23,837 nucleotides of DNA from Candidatus Collierbacteria bacterium GW2011_GWB1_44_6. GTDB lineage: Bacteria; Patescibacteriota; Microgenomatia; UBA1400; MFAQ01. The notes beneath the pieces were generated by a model. It was given only the letters and a program-made list of their open reading frames with translations, was not told the DNA's origin and searched no databases. The stretch spans positions 1-23,837 of the forward strand of contig LCJG01000017.1 of NCBI GenBank assembly GCA_000998025.1. Direction: 5' to 3'. Each line of letters begins with the position of its first letter. Positions within the stretch are counted from its first letter, which is position 1. This document shows, piece after piece, positions 20,696-23,837 of the stretch. The translations under genes were made by a program, and so were the position numbers.

Positions 20696-23287
20696 TTACG
20701 GCACTGTAGCATAGATCTTTTGTGTAGCTTGATTTGTTGACTTCTTGACTGGTATAGATATTTCGGGAGTATAGAATTTGGCATACAATTTTCTCGATGA
20801 TTCAATGACCTCATTAACCCTACTTTGACTGTATTCGATCGTTACTGGAATCGTGGTGCCAGAAAAAGGCTCTTCTGGATTAAGCGCTCCAAGCCTCATG
20901 TAAAAATGATATGAGGATAGACTGGCAATTTCTCCTTGTTCTATATATGGTCTGAATTGTGGCAAGATCATCCGTTCGTCTTCTGGGTTAGCCGTCCGGA
21001 AACAAATGACTGTTCCTGTATTCGCCAGGGTTATATTTACCAGTGAAATATCTTCAAGCTGTGAGGTGGTTTGGTGAGCCAAGATTGCACCTAATCTATA
21101 TTTACGAGCCTCTGAGAGGATCTGGGCGAACGCTGGAGTAGCAAAGTTTTGGAACTCATCAACGTACAGATAGAAATCTTTTCTCTCTTCAGGTTTCATT
21201 CTCGCACGTTTGAGTGCTGCCAATTGAATCTTAGCCATAATTAGCACACCAAAGACACTTGAATTATCCTCTCCAATCTTTCCCTTGGCCAAGTTGCAAA
21301 GTAGTATTTTTCCCTCATTCATAATCGTGTCGAAGTTTATGGTGGATTTACCCTGTTCAAGTATTCGTTTAGCAGTAGGTGAGAAAAGAAAGCGTCCAAT
21401 CTTGTTGGTAATTGGCGAAATCATTTTTACTTTTTGGTAGTCACCAGCTTTGGCAAACTCAAATTTCCAGAAGTCCTTGAGGTTTTCATCAGTAAGTCCT
21501 CTGGTCACTCCTTTTCTATATGAGGTATTTATCAGGAGCTTGTAGACGGTAAACAAAGTGGCATCTGGGACGGTAAAGGCCGTGTGAATTGTGTTACGCA
21601 AGATGTATTCCATTCTTGGTCCCGAGTATTTATCGGTATAGATTTTATGGAAGACCGAGATAATACTTTCGGCAATAAACTCTTTTTCGCGGATTGCGTC
21701 TTCTTCGTTTAACCCTGGAGTAAGCTCAAGTAAATTTATCCCCATCGGATAGCCAATGTCGTCAGGGTTGAAGTAAACGACATCAGCAATTCGATCCCGA
21801 GGAATGACGGAGATAATCTGTTCTATTAAATCACCATGAGGATCAACAACACATAAGCCTTTGTTGTTATCGACATCCTGCTTAATCATCGATAACAGCA
21901 TCGTAGATTTACCAGTTCCGGTAGCTCCTAGAATATAGACGTGCCGCCTTCGCTCATCGGCAGTAAGACCTATTTTAGTTTCAGTGCCACCATAGGTATT
22001 TTTAGCAAAATATATATCAAGCGCAGTTTTTTGTTTGAGTGAAAGAGGTGCCGGAAGTTCTTTACTGTGTTGTTTGAGCAAATCCTCAGTTTTGGTTGTA
22101 CTGGTATAGGGAAAGTGATACAGATCGGAAATTTCAGTGGCTGAGAGGATAAATGACCTTGTAGGCAATAATACACGCAGTTTGTAGACAGCCTCCATTA
22201 TTTGATCAAAGAACTTTATTCGCAAGCGAAATGATGGGACAAGTGCTTGATATTCTGAATTATTTAACGTTGATAAGGCAGACTGGAAACCACGCTCCCT
22301 CTTTCGCAGTTCAGAATAATTATTACTTGCCACCATCAGACGTATAGAGGTTGTAAAGAGCTGTTGATCGAGCTTTCCCTTTACCAGTTGCTCCAACTCC
22401 TGCTGATACGGATTTATGGTTTTCAGTGGTAATTGATCAGTGGAAAGTCGCAACACCGGACCTTCCCGACCATCTGTGGCAATAAATACAAGAATACCGA
22501 TAGGAAGCATTACGATTCGAACAATAAGGAGAAATGCTAGCTTGAGTACTGCCGTGAGAGGATTTGAACTGGATTCATCTCGAATATTTGAGACTAAATC
22601 TTTGCCAGAATATATTAGATGTGAAATGCGCGAAACGGCTGAAAGAGTAGATTTGCGAAGTGGTGAGAGTACAACCTGAAAAGCAATCAAGTCATCGTCA
22701 CTAAGTTTGGTCATACTGCCAGTTAGATACGCTATTGGATCATGGAGTGTTAGGTCGTCTTGATGTTTGAGCGGATAGGCAAAATGTCCAGCAAGTTTGT
22801 AGTTTGAGATTCGTTTATGTTGCTTAGTGAGTAATCCTAGATAATCATTTGTTTCTTTAACGCTAATACCTGGCAAATAGGATAGTAGAGTTTTCTTAAC
22901 CAAGTCAGACTCATCCTCACTAATGCGGGTGTAATACGTAATACCCCCATTCTTGGTTGAGACAATTTCAAAGGCGTAGTTTTTGGTGACATCAAAGAAG
23001 CGATATAGAAATGTGCGCTGCTTGGCTAGTCCATGCAAAATGGCAAATAGCTGTTGAGTTGTATAAGAAGACTGTTCCGTATTCTTGAGTGGTTGTAACT
23101 CGAAGAGAATACTTTTCTCTTTTAGTTGTTTAACAATCAGATATAGCCGGAATAATTGATAACAACAATACAAAAGCAACAGAGCTAGGAACACTATCTT
23201 TAACGGAACAATATAAGGACTAAAAGAAACAATGAAAGAAGTTGCGTAAGTCGAGAGAATTGTTTGGAGGATGGTTATATTTGGCAT
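20696..23287 (-). CDS. TraG/VirD4-like conjugative coupling ATPase, 863 aa
   Basis: The N-terminus has membrane helices (about 25-50, and about 245-272, TAVLKLAFLLIVRIVMLPIG). The C-terminal half is a RecA/HerA-type motor: Walker A GATGTGKST near residue 450, VVDPHGDLIEQII after it, Walker B LYVDEFQNFA near 703-711, and LAHQTTSQLED then NTGTVICFRTANPEDER as sensor regions. Coupling ATPases bring DNA to a type IV secretion channel. No relaxase, VirB4 or pilus gene is in the window. TATACT and AAGG precede the start. It follows an XRE gene by about 65 nt on the same strand and precedes the replication-relaxation gene, so the three are a mobile-element module. Confidence 0.85.
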   Translation of the reverse strand: MPNITILQTILSTYATSFIVSFSPYIVPLKIVFLALLLLYCCYQLFRLYLIVKQLKEKSILFELQPLKNTEQSSYTTQQLFAILHGLAKQRTFLYRFFDVTKNYAFEIVSTKNGGITYYTRISEDESDLVKKTLLSYLPGISVKETNDYLGLLTKQHKRISNYKLAGHFAYPLKHQDDLTLHDPIAYLTGSMTKLSDDDLIAFQVVLSPLRKSTLSAVSRISHLIYSGKDLVSNIRDESSSNPLTAVLKLAFLLIVRIVMLPIGILVFIATDGREGPVLRLSTDQLPLKTINPYQQELEQLVKGKLDQQLFTTSIRLMVASNNYSELRKRERGFQSALSTLNNSEYQALVPSFRLRIKFFDQIMEAVYKLRVLLPTRSFILSATEISDLYHFPYTSTTKTEDLLKQHSKELPAPLSLKQKTALDIYFAKNTYGGTETKIGLTADERRRHVYILGATGTGKSTMLLSMIKQDVDNNKGLCVVDPHGDLIEQIISVIPRDRIADVVYFNPDDIGYPMGINLLELTPGLNEEDAIREKEFIAESIISVFHKIYTDKYSGPRMEYILRNTIHTAFTVPDATLFTVYKLLINTSYRKGVTRGLTDENLKDFWKFEFAKAGDYQKVKMISPITNKIGRFLFSPTAKRILEQGKSTINFDTIMNEGKILLCNLAKGKIGEDNSSVFGVLIMAKIQLAALKRARMKPEERKDFYLYVDEFQNFATPAFAQILSEARKYRLGAILAHQTTSQLEDISLVNITLANTGTVICFRTANPEDERMILPQFRPYIEQGEIASLSSYHFYMRLGALNPEEPFSGTTIPVTIEYSQSRVNEVIESSRKLYAKFYTPEISIPVKKSTNQATQKIYATVP

Positions 23288-23351
23288 AATCCGACCTTAA
23301 TAGGCAGGATTTAATTGAGAGTATACAGTAAGTTTCCCCTGTGAGCAAAAA

Positions 23352-23576
23352 TTAGAATGGAAGAACTTGCGAAGACTTAATCTTGAGTGCCTTACAGATG
23401 TTTTCGATCACTGAGAATGTGGGGTTCTCTTCCCCGCGTTCTATGCCAGCATAGTGTGTAGTGGAAATCTTACTCAGCATGGCAACTTCTTCCTGAGAGA
23501 GATTTTTATCCTCTCTTACAGTGCGCAAGTTTTTTCCGAACGCTTTCTGGCTTTTTTCATCTGGAATCATATTCAT
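23352..23576 (-). CDS. XRE-family helix-turn-helix repressor, 74 aa
   Basis: FGKNLRTVREDKNLSQEEVAMLSKISTTHYAGIERGEENPTFSVIENICKALKI is a full Cro/CI-type HTH and makes up the whole protein. TGA-TATACT (23591-23583) ends 6 nt before the ATG, so it is leaderless. It is similar in design, but not in sequence, to the XRE gene at 14736. It is divergent from a promoter carrying three copies of a 14-bp motif and heads the ATPase module, so a lambda-like control role is likely. Confidence 0.88.
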   Translation of the reverse strand: MNMIPDEKSQKAFGKNLRTVREDKNLSQEEVAMLSKISTTHYAGIERGEENPTFSVIENICKALKIKSSQVLPF

Positions 23577-23672
23577 AATCGTAGTATATCACTCGTGATT
23601 TGACGGTAGTTTATCAAAGAATCTCGTTTTCTTCAACTTATAGGACATTTGTCGTGCCTAAAAACACTATAG

Positions 23673-23750
23673 CTATAGTTGTAATTTAGCCTTGAAAAAC
23701 GCTTGACAACTACAACTATAATTGCTATTCTGTAACTATAGTTGTAGTTT
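23673..23750 (+). promoter_or_regulatory. Promoter with three operator-like repeats
   Basis: TTGACA (23703-23708), 17-bp spacer, TATTCT (23726-23731). The motif YTATAGTTGTARTT occurs three times: 23673-23686 (+), 23721-23708 (inverted, inside the spacer) and 23736-23749 (+, just after the -10). The placement would let one repressor cover upstream, spacer and start-site DNA. The adjacent XRE gene is the natural candidate. Confidence 0.75.
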
Positions 23751-23766
23751 ATTTAAGAGTACAGCC

Positions 23767-23837
23767 ATGATAAGTAAAGAGTATTTAGATAAGTTTAAGA
23801 AGCTATATAAAGACAAATATGAAATTACTCTATCTGA
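23767..23837 (+). CDS. Partial CDS running off the window
   Basis: The ATG at 23767 opens MISKEYLDKFKKLYKDKY and remains open to the last base. The pattern (F-K-K-x-Y-K-x-K-Y, then L-S) is like the N-terminus of a small conserved CPR protein with a helical start, recalled from memory. It is the target of the repeat-bearing promoter, with a leader of about 30 nt and no clear Shine-Dalgarno. Function unknown. Confidence 0.5.
   Translation, partial: MISKEYLDKFKKLYKDKYEITLS

Noticed and set aside
23669..23750. CRISPR array
   Set aside because: The repeats are only 14 bp, one is inverted, and the spacing is irregular; operators explain them better.

Overview
The window looks like a piece of a Candidate Phyla Radiation (Patescibacteria) chromosome, possibly Microgenomates. 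The evidence is indirect: standard genetic code, moderate-to-low GC, many lineage-restricted small proteins, scattered single tRNAs, a cold-shock protein beside a CxxC zinc-ribbon protein, a TraG/VirD4-like ATPase beside a replication-relaxation protein, and many genes whose -10 box lies only 6-10 nt from the start codon (leaderless mRNAs). No rRNA or universal marker protein is present, so this placement is inference.

Layout. 1-1.8 kb: tRNA-Gly, a small unknown gene, a divergent tRNA-Pro/tRNA-His pair and a decayed transposase. 1.9-5.4 kb: a possible isoprenoid island with a methyltransferase and Nudix hydrolase on +, and an isoprenyl-diphosphate-synthase-like protein and GT2 glycosyltransferase on -. 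5.4-7.5 kb: two orphan genes interspersed with three copies of a structured repeat. 7.5-8.4 kb: cspA-type gene and zinc-ribbon gene sharing a terminator. 8.47-9.7 kb: a SAM-I riboswitch with a terminator, leading into two unknown genes. 9.7-13.1 kb (-): a membrane-bound spermidine-synthase-like protein, an MGDG-synthase-like glycosyltransferase and an anchored protein. 13.1-14.6 kb: divergent tRNA-Lys/tRNA-Arg, a frameshifted lysozyme-like gene and an unknown gene. 14.7-17 kb (-): an XRE repressor with a palindromic operator, a HAD hydrolase broken at a C6 tract, a complete hammerhead ribozyme motif, a lipoprotein and a small membrane protein. 17-19.7 kb: several small surface or membrane proteins, three promoters whose spacers consist largely of GA/CT dinucleotide repeats, and a candidate small RNA. 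19.8-23.8 kb: a mobile-element-like module with a replication-relaxation protein, a TraG-like ATPase and an XRE repressor facing a promoter with three copies of an operator-like motif.

The most striking points are RNA- and promoter-level: (1) a hammerhead ribozyme at 15746-15696 (-) with all core bases and three stems; (2) a SAM-I riboswitch at 8473-8564 with an expression platform but no recognisable SAM/methionine gene downstream; (3) three sigma70-like promoters with (AG)6-7 or (CT)6 spacers, 17, 17 and 15 bp long, as expected for phase-variable expression; (4) a three-copy RNA-like element with compensatory changes. All function and structure calls were made by eye, without database searches.
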